From assembly GCA_029857995.1 (NCBI GenBank), contig JAOUFZ010000118.1, positions 1 through 5,053 of the forward strand: a stretch of DNA of 5,053 bases, read 5' to 3'. The notes beneath the pieces were generated by a model. The model saw nothing but the letters and a program-made list of their open reading frames with translations, did no database searches and was not told the origin of the DNA. Position numbers and translations under genes: made by a program. Positions within the stretch are counted from its first letter, which is position 1. Every line of letters begins with the position of its first letter. This stretch comes from Dehalococcoidia bacterium (lineage in GTDB: Bacteria > Chloroflexota > Dehalococcoidia > GIF9 > AB-539-J10). Below, piece by piece: positions 1 through 4,919 of this stretch.

Positions 1-717
1 ATAGAACCTGACCTTCTGGGTATTAATGATGGGGACATTACTCTAGACGCCGGCTGTGGCGACGGCAGGCACTCGTGGGAAGTCTACAATAGAAATCATG
101 CCCCCGTCGTGGCCTTTGACATTGACACAGTCTGCGTCAAAAAGAACAAGTATATGCTTGACTCATTAAAAGAGCAAAAGGAAATCAAGGACAACTACCA
201 TCTTCTCGTAGCGAATGTGACAAAGCTACCATTCAAAGATGGCAGCTTTGATAAGATTATTTGTTCTGAAGTCCTGGAGCATATTCCTGAAGACAAAATC
301 GCAGTCGAGGAGTTGATTAGAGTACTGCGCAAAGACGGGGCCATCGGGATTAGCGTGCCTCATTATTTGGCTGAATCAATCTGCTGGAAGTTATCCAGAG
401 AGTATTATGGTTTCCCCGGAGGGCACATCAGAAAATACAGGACTCGAGAGCTTCTCGACCTTGTGGACACTGCTGGCCTATCCGTTTATACGGTCCGCCA
501 CAAACATGCCCTTCACTCCTTTTACTGGATGCTTCGCTGTGTTTTCGGGGTCAAAAAAGAAAAGGCTTCGGTTCCTTCTCTGTATAACAGATTTTTGGAA
601 TGGGACTTACGCGCTAATCACAGGTTCTTCCGCTGGGTAGAAGGCTTACTAAATCCCTTATGCCCCAAGAGCCTTGCCATCTACGCCCGGAAGAAAGAAT
701 GTGCGTCGCCACAATAA
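1..717 (+). CDS. Class I SAM-dependent methyltransferase, 5' end outside window
   Basis: This reading frame is open from the first base, so the gene begins upstream; 238 codons are visible before the TAA stop. It encodes a Rossmann-fold methyltransferase that would transfer a methyl group from S-adenosylmethionine; the substrate cannot be told. Visible landmarks are motif I, LDAGCGDG (visible residues 15-22), which binds SAM; the acidic end of strand 2, VVAFDID (36-42); LPFKDGSFD (76-84); and motif II/III, IICSEVLEHI (86-95), typical of the Methyltransf_11/UbiE-like group. An internal GTG at 109 is not a credible start because it lies after motif I. The C-terminal third has an aromatic-rich stretch (HALHSFYWMLRCVFG) and ends in LNPLCPKSLAIYARKK. 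Such tails occur in methyltransferases found near glycosyltransferases of envelope or glycolipid loci, but that link is recalled and is not shown here. The next gene is convergent, so no downstream operon partner is visible. Confidence 0.9.
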   Translation: MEPDLLGINDGDITLDAGCGDGRHSWEVYNRNHAPVVAFDIDTVCVKKNKYMLDSLKEQKEIKDNYHLLVANVTKLPFKDGSFDKIICSEVLEHIPEDKIAVEELIRVLRKDGAIGISVPHYLAESICWKLSREYYGFPGGHIRKYRTRELLDLVDTAGLSVYTVRHKHALHSFYWMLRCVFGVKKEKASVPSLYNRFLEWDLRANHRFFRWVEGLLNPLCPKSLAIYARKKECASPQ

Positions 718-871
718 TACCGCTTCACCCAACTGCCCCGATTTTCAAGACACGAATTAGCTGCTGGAGGGCGAAATCTCTCGACCCAGCCACAGCTTAT
801 CCTTCCTCAGGCTGATGAAGGTCAGGGTTTTGGCTCTCCACCACCCGCCAGTGAATCTTGGGAGCTTCGGG

Positions 872-1012
872 CTAAGTGAAATGGATAATAAGCGCTAACA
901 CCCCACATAATATCAAGAAGATGCCAATCAGATAATTGAGGATTTTGGGGAAAATCATTATGACGATACCGAAGATGAGGGCGATGATCCCTCCGACTAG
1001 TATAATAGGCAT
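872..1012 (-). CDS. Small hydrophobic membrane protein, DUF3096-like (46 aa)
   Basis: A 46-residue protein runs from ATG (1012-1010) to TAG (874-872) on the minus strand. It is almost wholly hydrophobic: MPIILVGGIIALIFGIVIMI, then FPKILNYLIGIFLILCGVLA, then a short LIIHFT tail. Two hydrophobic stretches (residues about 3-20 and 27-43) flank a central FPKILNY turn, giving a likely two-helix hairpin in the inner membrane. The pattern of a hydrophobic segment, I-F-P-K-x-L-N-Y and another hydrophobic segment matches my recollection of the DUF3096 family of tiny proteins of unknown function. A near-ideal Shine-Dalgarno, AGGAGGTG (1027-1020), lies 7 bases before the ATG and fixes the start. A longer overlapping frame at 822-1022 is rejected because its start lies inside this ribosome binding site and its product is not protein-like. 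The gene is divergent from the phosphoglycerate mutase. The function is unknown. Confidence 0.75.
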   Translation of the reverse strand: MPIILVGGIIALIFGIVIMIFPKILNYLIGIFLILCGVLALIIHFT

Positions 1013-1019
1013 AGATTAT

Positions 1020-1027
1020 CACCTCCT
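1020..1027 (-). promoter_or_regulatory. Ribosome binding site of the DUF3096-like gene
   Basis: AGGAGGTG on the minus strand is almost fully complementary to the 16S rRNA 3' end and sits 7 bases from the ATG at 1012. It decides both strand and start for a gene too short to be convincing by length alone. Confidence 0.8.
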
Positions 1028-1047
1028 GTAATTTAACTGCTACTAGT

Positions 1048-1074
1048 ATGATATGAAAGCAAGTATTTCGTCAA
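1048..1074 (-). promoter_or_regulatory. Candidate sigma70-type promoter for the DUF3096-like gene
   Basis: On the minus strand TTGACG (1074-1069) matches five of six bases of a -35 box. TATCAT (1053-1048) matches five of six of a -10 box, with a short 15-base spacer; an alternative -10, CATACT (1050-1045), gives an 18-base spacer. The position, about 20 bases before the ribosome binding site, suits the gene. This is a pattern match only. Confidence 0.4.
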
Positions 1075-1161
1075 TAGGTAAGTTTCTTATTGTTATCAAT
1101 TGAGCTTCATCAATCGCCAGACTTGAACCGGGCTACACCTCCGAGTAAAATAACAGGTACC

Positions 1162-2367
1162 ATGATTGGGGTTGAGCACATGAGGATGATATCCCGGACA
1201 TCCCCGTCTAAAATAGTGCTTCTGATAATAGATGGCCTGGGCGGTCTACCTCATCCCGAAACAGGCAAAACAGAACTGGAATCAGCCAAGAAGCCCAACC
1301 TGAATCGCATAGCCAGGGACTCCCTTTGCGGGCTCATTGACCCAGTCAGTCCGGGAATTACGCCGGGCAGTGCGCCGGGCCATCTAGCCATTTTTGGCTA
1401 TGACCCCGTCCAATATCATATCGGGCGGGGAGTCCTCGAAGCTCTGGGGATAGACTTAGAACTGAAGCCACACGATATCGCAGCCCGGGGTAATTTCTGC
1501 ACGGTTGATGACAAGGGAATCATTACCCACAGGAGGGCAGGACGGATTTCCACAGATAGAAATACCGTGTTATGCCGCTTATTGAGTAATATCACCGTAG
1601 AAGGGGCTGAGATTTCCGTGCTGCCGGTGAAGGAACATAGATTTGTGCTCATCCTCCGGGGCGAAGGGTTGTCTCCCGAGCTAGGAGATTCTGATCCCCA
1701 GCAAATAGGGCAAGCCCCCAAGAAAATAGAGGCATTATCGCCGCAAGCACAGAAGACCGCGGACATTGCCAACGAATTTGTGTCTCGAGCAAGGAATCTC
1801 TTGCAAGGTAAAACCCCTGCCAACATGGTGCTTCTGCGAGGCTTCTCTCGCCGACCTCACATTCCTTCTATATCTGAGATCTACAAACTAAAGCCAGCCG
1901 CCATTGCCACGTACCCTATGTACCGGGGACTGGCCAGGCTGGCAGGTATGAAAGTATTGCCAGGCGGCGAAAGCATAACAGACCAACTGAACGGTCTACA
2001 CCGCCACTACGCCAAATACGACTTCTTCTTCATCCATTATAAGAGCACCGATGCTCGAGGGGAGGACGGCGACTTCCCGGCTAAAGTGCAGGCCATCGAG
2101 GAACTCGACGAGGCCCTCCCCGGTTTGCTCAGTTTAGACCCGGATGTCCTGATTATCACCGGAGACCACTCTACGCCGGCAACCTTAGCCATGCATAGCT
2201 GGCATCCGGTTCCCTTCATGCTGAAGTCCAAATGGTGTCGCCCCGATGATGTCACCGAGTTCTCAGAACGCGCCTGCCTGGCTGGCGGTATGGGGCGTTT
2301 CCCGGCTACGGAGATTATGCCCTTAGCTATGGCTAACGCTTTGAAGCTGGACAAGTTTGGCGCCTAA
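1162..2367 (+). CDS. apgM: 2,3-bisphosphoglycerate-independent phosphoglycerate mutase, archaeal type
   Basis: This is a cytoplasmic glycolytic/gluconeogenic enzyme interconverting 3- and 2-phosphoglycerate without a 2,3-bisphosphoglycerate cofactor. It belongs to the alkaline-phosphatase superfamily (COG3635/ApgM type). With the ATG at 1162 it has 401 residues, close to the family's roughly 400. Landmarks are the first metal-ligand motif LLIIDGLGG (Asp24), GKTELESAKKPNLN, the catalytic-serine region TPGSAPGHLAIFGYDP (Ser70), HYKSTDARGEDGD (His292, Lys294, Asp297, with Glu301 where many homologues have His), TGDHST (Asp335, His336) and the metal-binding HSWHPVPF (His345, His348). The start is uncertain. 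The frame is open back to a TTG at 1090, but conserved sequence begins only near SKIVLLIID. ATGs at 1162, 1180 and 1186 all lack a strong ribosome binding site; 1162 has a weak ACAGG four bases upstream. The gene appears to be transcribed alone; the DUF3096-like gene is divergent and the next 150 bases hold no gene. Confidence 0.9.
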   Translation: MIGVEHMRMISRTSPSKIVLLIIDGLGGLPHPETGKTELESAKKPNLNRIARDSLCGLIDPVSPGITPGSAPGHLAIFGYDPVQYHIGRGVLEALGIDLELKPHDIAARGNFCTVDDKGIITHRRAGRISTDRNTVLCRLLSNITVEGAEISVLPVKEHRFVLILRGEGLSPELGDSDPQQIGQAPKKIEALSPQAQKTADIANEFVSRARNLLQGKTPANMVLLRGFSRRPHIPSISEIYKLKPAAIATYPMYRGLARLAGMKVLPGGESITDQLNGLHRHYAKYDFFFIHYKSTDARGEDGDFPAKVQAIEELDEALPGLLSLDPDVLIITGDHSTPATLAMHSWHPVPFMLKSKWCRPDDVTEFSERACLAGGMGRFPATEIMPLAMANALKLDKFGA

Positions 2368-2517
2368 CCCGAAGAATACAATACTAAGAACTGAACCCGA
2401 AATGCCAAACCATACCAAAATCTCAGTGAGAAAAGCGTGGCGGCTCGCACAATGTAATGTCGAGGCGCCCTCTGCTCGGGTTGTCACGCCAGGATGGGCC
2501 CTGATCTAGTTCAGATA
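2368..2517. other. Intergenic stretch without a recognised feature
   Basis: These 150 bases lie between the phosphoglycerate mutase stop and the left end of the insertion-sequence remnant. I see no credible ORF, ribosome binding site or hairpin followed by a T-run. A terminator for the mutase gene is expected here but is not recognisable. Confidence 0.5.
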
Positions 2518-2529
2518 GATTAGTGACAC
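2518..2529 (+). repeat. Left terminal inverted repeat of the IS remnant
   Basis: GATTAGTGACAC is a perfect 12-base inverse complement of 2838-2849. Similarity does not extend outward. Inward, ATACGT on the left does not match CCTTTT on the right. Confidence 0.75.
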
Positions 2530-2536
2530 ATACGTT

Positions 2537-2855
2537 ATGAAAGGACGCCGTGATGGCCGCATTATGAATGTTTACAGCAAAGTTCCGGGATATGAGCCCC
2601 TGGCAAGTATCGCGGTGTTATTAAGGACAGTCAGGCAGAGATTTCAATGGTTCGATCACTGCATGCCAGGAGGGATGCCAAAGGGGAGACATAAGGCAAT
2701 TTCCTTTGCCGCCATGCTCCCCCAAGCTTAACGGACATCTGGAAAAACTCTATAACAACGTACGACCTCGCCAGGCACTGGGATACCTTATTCCAGAAAA
2801 ATTTCTTAAGCTCCACCGACAAAAAATAAAGAAAAGGGTGTCACTAATCGTATGA
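2537..2855 (+). pseudogene. Integrase-core transposase pseudogene, internally deleted and frameshifted
   Basis: Two remnants of one transposase appear. The first frame starts at ATG 2537 and runs to a stop at 2731. Around 2615-2660 it reads LLRTVRQRFQWFDHC, resembling the N-terminal R-x-R-L-x-W-x-D-Y segment ahead of the helix-turn-helix in some rve-type transposases; this part of the match is tentative. The second, in another frame from about 2688 to the TGA at 2853-2855, reads IRQFPLPPCSPKLNGHLEK, then LYNNVRPRQALGYLIPEKFL. LPPrSPkLNG and YNNvRPHQALgy-tP are hallmark motifs near the end of integrase-core transposases. In intact proteins they are separated by several tens of residues, including the last catalytic glutamate region, but here they almost touch. 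So at least two internal deletions are inferred: one removing most of the DNA-binding and catalytic domains, one shortening the C-terminal part. The stop lies just beyond the right inverted repeat. No functional product is expected. Confidence 0.7.
2838..2849 (+). repeat. Right terminal inverted repeat of the IS remnant
   Basis: GTGTCACTAATC is the exact inverse complement of 2518-2529. It overlaps the last codons of the transposase remnant (VSLIV), as is common for IS elements whose transposase gene runs into the end. Confidence 0.75.
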
Positions 2856-2869
2856 AGCAGCACACGGTA

Positions 2870-2898
2870 TTGATATTTTTTTGCGGGCTTGTTATTCT
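2870..2898 (+). promoter_or_regulatory. Candidate sigma70-type promoter beside the IS remnant
   Basis: TTGATA (2870-2875) and TATTCT (2893-2898) are separated by an ideal 17 bases. The boxes match the consensus at about five and four of six positions. It lies just outside the right end of the IS remnant and points toward the small ORF at 2962. This is sequence resemblance only, in an AT-rich stretch where chance matches are likely. Confidence 0.35.
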
Positions 2899-2961
2899 TT
2901 TCTGAAATAGCATCATACACAGCAGTCGTGCACCTTCCAAATACATAGGATTCATATATAA

Positions 2962-3213
2962 GTGACGAGCTGTATGGGTGCGACTGCGGTGACAAGCGAG
3001 TCTAACATGGGCGAGGGACAGGTACCGAAAAAGGTCAAACGTCACATCCTATCAACGGCGTTCCCCGTTGCTAACAAGAATATTCATGACTTCGGTCAAG
3101 GGCCCGCGAGCGCGGGTAAGGTGCGTGTGCTGCTACCCTGGATTGCCTTATTGGCAGCCTTCATACTCGCTGCGAGCGTGCTGGTGCTAAGACGGCGCCG
3201 GGCTCAAACCTAA
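2962..3213 (+). CDS. Hypothetical small protein with C-terminal membrane anchor
   Basis: I do not recognise this protein. The frame opens right after a TAA (2959-2961) with GTG 2962; ATGs follow at 2974 and 3007. None has a good ribosome binding site, so the start is uncertain. The first 53 residues are polar to neutral with a basic patch (PKKVKRH). The end, VRVLLPWIALLAAFILAASV followed by LVL-RRRR-AQT, forms one transmembrane helix (about 57-76) closed by four arginines. That architecture, a helix followed by a basic cytoplasmic tail at the very C-terminus, is typical of surface proteins anchored by their tail, with the upstream part outside the cell. At 83 residues it may be a small tail-anchored protein, or the surviving 3' end of a larger surface-protein gene whose front was lost near the adjacent IS remnant. 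A strong hairpin begins 12 bases after the stop, supporting a real transcript end. A spurious ORF remains possible. Confidence 0.4.
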   Translation: MTSCMGATAVTSESNMGEGQVPKKVKRHILSTAFPVANKNIHDFGQGPASAGKVRVLLPWIALLAAFILAASVLVLRRRRAQT

Positions 3214-3225
3214 ACCTTTCAAACC

Positions 3226-3262
3226 AGAAAGGGCAAACTCTTCCACAGAGTTTGCCCTTTCT
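3226..3262 (+). terminator. Perfect 15-bp hairpin, likely (bidirectional) terminator
   Basis: AGAAAGGGCAAACTC (3226-3240) pairs without mismatch with GAGTTTGCCCTTTCT (3248-3262) around a 7-base loop, TTCCACA. The descending arm ends in CCCTTTCT, giving a short U-rich 3' side on the plus strand. On the minus strand the same arm also ends in CCCTTTCT, then GGTTTG. It begins 12 bases after the stop of the 2962-3213 ORF, a usual place for an intrinsic terminator. The U-tract is weak, so it could instead be an mRNA-stabilising stem. Confidence 0.7.
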
Positions 3263-3292
3263 GCGTTACCAATTCTGCGTCCGCGAAAGGTC

Positions 3293-3335
3293 AATTGTTG
3301 AGTCTCATCGCCCCGACAAGTCGGGGCTCACAATT
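3293..3335. repeat. Nested palindrome with GC-rich core
   Basis: GCCCCGAC (3310-3317) and GTCGGGGC (3320-3327) are perfect inverse complements separated by two bases, so the RNA would fold as a 7-bp stem with a CAAG loop. An outer pairing is also possible: AATTGT plus GAG (3293-3302, one bulged T) with CTCACAATT (3327-3335), which shares one base with the core. It has no T-run, so it is not a standard terminator. It may be a dispersed intergenic palindromic repeat, which only a genome-wide count could show. Confidence 0.5.
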
Positions 3336-3487
3336 ACGCCGCTGCTTGACGAATAACTGGCTTCTCCTGTAACATTAAGTAACTTTACCACTCTATTCAC
3401 CTCGCCTTATAGCGGAAGGTTATGCGGGTGGGGCCGATGGTATACAAGATACAATCAAAGCTAGTCCTAAGGTAGGCGTTTAGTATG

Positions 3488-3517
3488 GCTGCCGAGTATT
3501 GCTTTGGCAGCTTCTTT
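3488..3517 (+). promoter_or_regulatory. Hairpin with following T-rich tract (possible attenuator)
   Basis: GCTGCC (3488-3493) pairs with GGCAGC (3506-3511) around a 12-base loop, and TTCTTT follows at 3512-3517. This resembles a weak intrinsic terminator about 60 bases ahead of the glutaredoxin gene. It could end a short leader transcript, act in attenuation, or be chance; six pairs with a large loop is marginal. Confidence 0.25.
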
Positions 3518-3525
3518 ATATTAAT

Positions 3526-3570
3526 TTTAGCTGGGAGCAGGCAAACTGCTTTAAATAAAAGCTAAGGAGG
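3526..3570 (+). promoter_or_regulatory. Leader hairpin abutting the ribosome binding site of the glutaredoxin gene
   Basis: An inner stem AGCAG (3536-3540) / CTGCT (3546-3550) with loop GCAAA lies inside an outer pairing of TTAGCT (3527-3532) with AGCTAA (3560-3565), extendable by a U-G pair to 3526/3566. The outer pairing reaches the first bases of the ribosome binding site AAGGAGGT (3564-3571), which lies 3 bases before the ATG at 3575. The stem could lower translation when folded. The pairing is visible in the sequence; any regulatory role is inferred. Confidence 0.3.
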
Positions 3571-3574
3571 TAAA

Positions 3575-3811
3575 ATGGCACGCGAGGTTAAAATCTACAC
3601 CACCCCTACTTGTCCTTACTGCAAGATGGCCAAGAAGTTTCTGGATGATAACGGCGTCAAGTATCAGGAATTGGACATAGGCAAAGACAAAACGGCCAGA
3701 GAGGAAATGAAGACCAAGTATAATTCACTGACAGTCCCCACAATCTGTTTCGATAGCGAAGTGCTGGTCGGCTTCAATGAGGCAGAGCTCAGAAAGAAAT
3801 TAGGACTTTAG
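3575..3811 (+). CDS. Glutaredoxin-like CPYC protein (NrdH/YruB type)
   Basis: This is a 78-residue cytoplasmic thioredoxin-fold dithiol carrier. The N-terminal strand and active site read VKIYTTPTCPYCKMAKKFL, with the redox cysteines at 13 and 16. The cis-proline loop TVPT lies at 53-56, and the fold ends in a helix, NEAELRKKLGL. Length and motifs fit small glutaredoxin-like proteins of the NrdH/YruB group, which usually take electrons from a thioredoxin reductase-like flavoprotein rather than from glutathione. The reductase gene directly follows, 16 bases after the stop, which supports that pairing. The start is firm: AAGGAGGT lies just ahead of the ATG. An additional cysteine at 58, after the cis-proline loop, is not part of the usual active site. 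Likely jobs are donating electrons to a peroxidase, to ribonucleotide reductase or for general thiol repair; the operon context favours oxidative stress defence. Confidence 0.9.
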   Translation: MAREVKIYTTPTCPYCKMAKKFLDDNGVKYQELDIGKDKTAREEMKTKYNSLTVPTICFDSEVLVGFNEAELRKKLGL

Positions 3812-3827
3812 TCCGCTAGAACAAGCT

Positions 3828-4748
3828 ATGTATGAACTGATTATTATTGGCGGCGGCCCGGCTGGTATGACGGCAGCAGTTTATGCGGCGAGAAAAAAGC
3901 TGAATACATTGCTGCTAAGCTACGACATAGGAGGACAGGGACTCACTACCTGGCTTGTAGAAAACTATATGGGTTATCAATTCATTGAAGGCCGCGAGTT
4001 GATGCAGAAATTTGATGAGCAGGTCAAGCAGTTCCCCACAGATGTAAAAGTCGAAGTCAGCAGGAGAGCTGAAAGGCTATCGAGAGTGGATGGAGGCTTT
4101 GAGGTCAGGGCGGATAGCGGTGAGACCTACCAGGCCAAGGCGGTCATACTAGCTACAGGTAAACGTCCTCGCCAGCTAAATGTTCCTGGAGAGAAGGAGT
4201 TGCTGGGAAGGGGGGTTACCTACTGCGCTATCTGTGATGGCCCCCTTTTCGCTGATGTTAAGGTGGCTGTCATTGGTGGCGGCAACTCGGCATTGGAAGC
4301 TGTAGACGACATGGTCAAAATAGCCGACCATGTTTATTTAGTATCGCTAACTCCCCTCACCGGCGACCAAATCCTTATTGACAAAGCGAAAAGTGCCAAC
4401 AACTTGACGATATTCCTGGAGTATGAAGTCCTGGAGATAAATGGAGAGAGCCGCGTTGAGGGGATAAAAATAAGGGACTTGCAAAGCAAACAGGAAAAGG
4501 AACTGGATGTTGGTGGAGTATTTGTTGAGATCGGGCTTATCCCCAACTCAGATCTGGTAAAGGAGCTAGTCACTCTAAACCGTCTTGCGGAGGTTGAGGT
4601 TAACTGTGGCAATGAAACCGGTGCGCCTGGCTTTTTCGCTGCGGGAGACGTTACCAGCGTACCTGACAAGCAAATAGTGATAGCCGCCGGCGAAGGAGCC
4701 AAGGCTGCACTTCAAGCTCATCGCTATCTTCAGAGGCTCAGCAAATAA
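3828..4748 (+). CDS. AhpF/TrxB-like FAD-dependent disulfide reductase
   Basis: This 306-residue two-dinucleotide-domain flavoprotein is of the low-molecular-weight thioredoxin reductase class. It would oxidise a pyridine nucleotide and reduce a disulfide carrier, most likely the CPYC protein encoded just upstream. The FAD-binding GGGPAG is at 8-13, the redox-active CAIC at 133-136, the second Rossmann motif GGGNSALEA at 150-158, and the FAD-contacting FFAAGDVTS at 269-277. The HRRxxxR motif that binds the NADPH 2'-phosphate in TrxB is absent; the position reads LVSLTPLTGDQ (171-181). That resembles AhpF, as does the tail GDVTSVPDKQIVIAAGEGAK, so NADH preference is plausible. Unlike AhpF it lacks the roughly 200-residue N-terminal thioredoxin-fold domains. 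The start has no clear ribosome binding site (CTAGAACAAGCT before ATG), so translation may be coupled to the upstream gene. It might be annotated trxB; the gene symbol is withheld because cofactor and partner are uncertain. Confidence 0.92.
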   Translation: MYELIIIGGGPAGMTAAVYAARKKLNTLLLSYDIGGQGLTTWLVENYMGYQFIEGRELMQKFDEQVKQFPTDVKVEVSRRAERLSRVDGGFEVRADSGETYQAKAVILATGKRPRQLNVPGEKELLGRGVTYCAICDGPLFADVKVAVIGGGNSALEAVDDMVKIADHVYLVSLTPLTGDQILIDKAKSANNLTIFLEYEVLEINGESRVEGIKIRDLQSKQEKELDVGGVFVEIGLIPNSDLVKELVTLNRLAEVEVNCGNETGAPGFFAAGDVTSVPDKQIVIAAGEGAKAALQAHRYLQRLSK

Positions 4749-4772
4749 ATAATACTGTAAAGGAGGATGGAA

Positions 4773-4898
4773 ATGGCTGTTAAAAAAGTTGGTGAAAAAT
4801 ATCGCTGCAATGTCTGCGGCAATGAGGTGACGGTGACCAAGGTTGGCGGCGGCACTCTGGTCTGTTGTGGCCAGGATATGGAATTAGTTAGCTCTTAA
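4773..4898 (+). CDS. dsr: Desulforedoxin (small Fe(Cys)4 protein)
   Basis: This 41-residue protein is a mononuclear iron electron carrier of the cytoplasm. All four iron ligands are present with the family's distinctive spacing: CNVC (Cys12, Cys15) and the adjacent pair VCCGQDM (Cys31, Cys32), joined by the typical KVGGGTL stretch. Desulforedoxins of about 36-40 residues are homodimers, and the same fold forms the N-terminal domain of desulfoferrodoxin. Here the sequence stops right after the iron centre, so no superoxide reductase domain is attached in this gene. The start at ATG 4773 is chosen because AAAGGAGG (4759-4766) lies 6 bases ahead; an in-frame ATG at 4767 touches the ribosome binding site. 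The gene follows the reductase by 24 bases and precedes the ferritin-like gene by 21, suggesting that it carries electrons within one redox operon. Confidence 0.9.
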   Translation: MAVKKVGEKYRCNVCGNEVTVTKVGGGTLVCCGQDMELVSS

Positions 4899-4919
4899 GG
4901 TTTCAGAAGGAGTAAGTAA

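Larger units (their letters stand above)
2518..2849 (+). mobile_element. Internally deleted insertion-sequence remnant with perfect terminal inverted repeats
   Basis: GATTAGTGACAC at 2518-2529 is repeated exactly as its inverse complement, GTGTCACTAATC, at 2838-2849. Between them lie recognisable pieces of an integrase-core (rve, DDE) transposase in two different frames, including LPPCSPKLNGHLEK and YNNVRPRQALGYLIPEKFL. The element is only 332 bases, against more than 1 kb for an intact IS of this kind, so most of the transposase gene is gone. Repeats plus transposase ends make it a decayed, MITE-like derivative that could be moved only by a full-length relative elsewhere. No clear target-site duplication is seen in the bases directly outside the repeats (AGATA on the left, GTATG on the right), which suggests age, rearrangement, or that the true ends are a few bases inside. 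The exact IS family (IS3- or IS481-like) cannot be fixed. Confidence 0.7.
3263..3574. other. Gene-free leader region upstream of the redox operon
   Basis: These 312 bases contain no credible protein gene on either strand; a 29-codon minus-strand frame has nothing to recommend it. They hold a GC-rich palindrome (3310-3327), a possible promoter (TTGACG 3346-3351 with TGTAAC 3368-3373 at 16 bases or TAACAT 3370-3375 at 18), a GCTGCC/GGCAGC stem (3488-3493 with 3506-3511) followed by TTCTTT, and a small hairpin just before the glutaredoxin start. If the promoter at 3346 is used, the operon would carry an untranslated leader of nearly 200 bases. I cannot match it to a known riboswitch class. Confidence 0.5.

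Noticed and set aside
740..830. Possible hairpins between the convergent methyltransferase and small membrane protein genes
   Set aside because: GCTGG/CCAGC and CCTTC/GAAGG stems are only 5 bp with large loops and no T-run, so they are not supportable as terminators.
822..1022. 66-codon minus-strand ORF overlapping the small membrane protein gene
   Set aside because: Its ATG lies inside the spacer after the ribosome binding site of the 46-residue frame, and its product is a non-protein-like mix. The shorter frame has correct spacing and membrane-protein character.
1416..1826. 136-codon minus-strand ORF inside the phosphoglycerate mutase
   Set aside because: It is the antisense shadow of a clearly conserved enzyme, with no recognisable domain or ribosome binding site.
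2750..3045. Two overlapping minus-strand ORFs of about 80 codons across the IS right end
   Set aside because: They antisense the transposase remnant and the AT-rich flank, and they have no recognisable motif, ribosome binding site or conserved architecture.
3315..3405. 29-codon minus-strand frame beginning with GTG
   Set aside because: The product is short and low in information, it runs into the palindrome, and spacing to any ribosome binding site is poor.
3463..3476. GTCCTAAGGTAG, matching a conserved 23S rRNA segment (the homing-endonuclease site region)
   Set aside because: The identity is limited to about 12 bases and the flanks do not match 23S rRNA, so chance is the simplest explanation.
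4334..4702. 122-codon minus-strand ORF inside the reductase
   Set aside because: It is the antisense shadow of a well-conserved flavoprotein.
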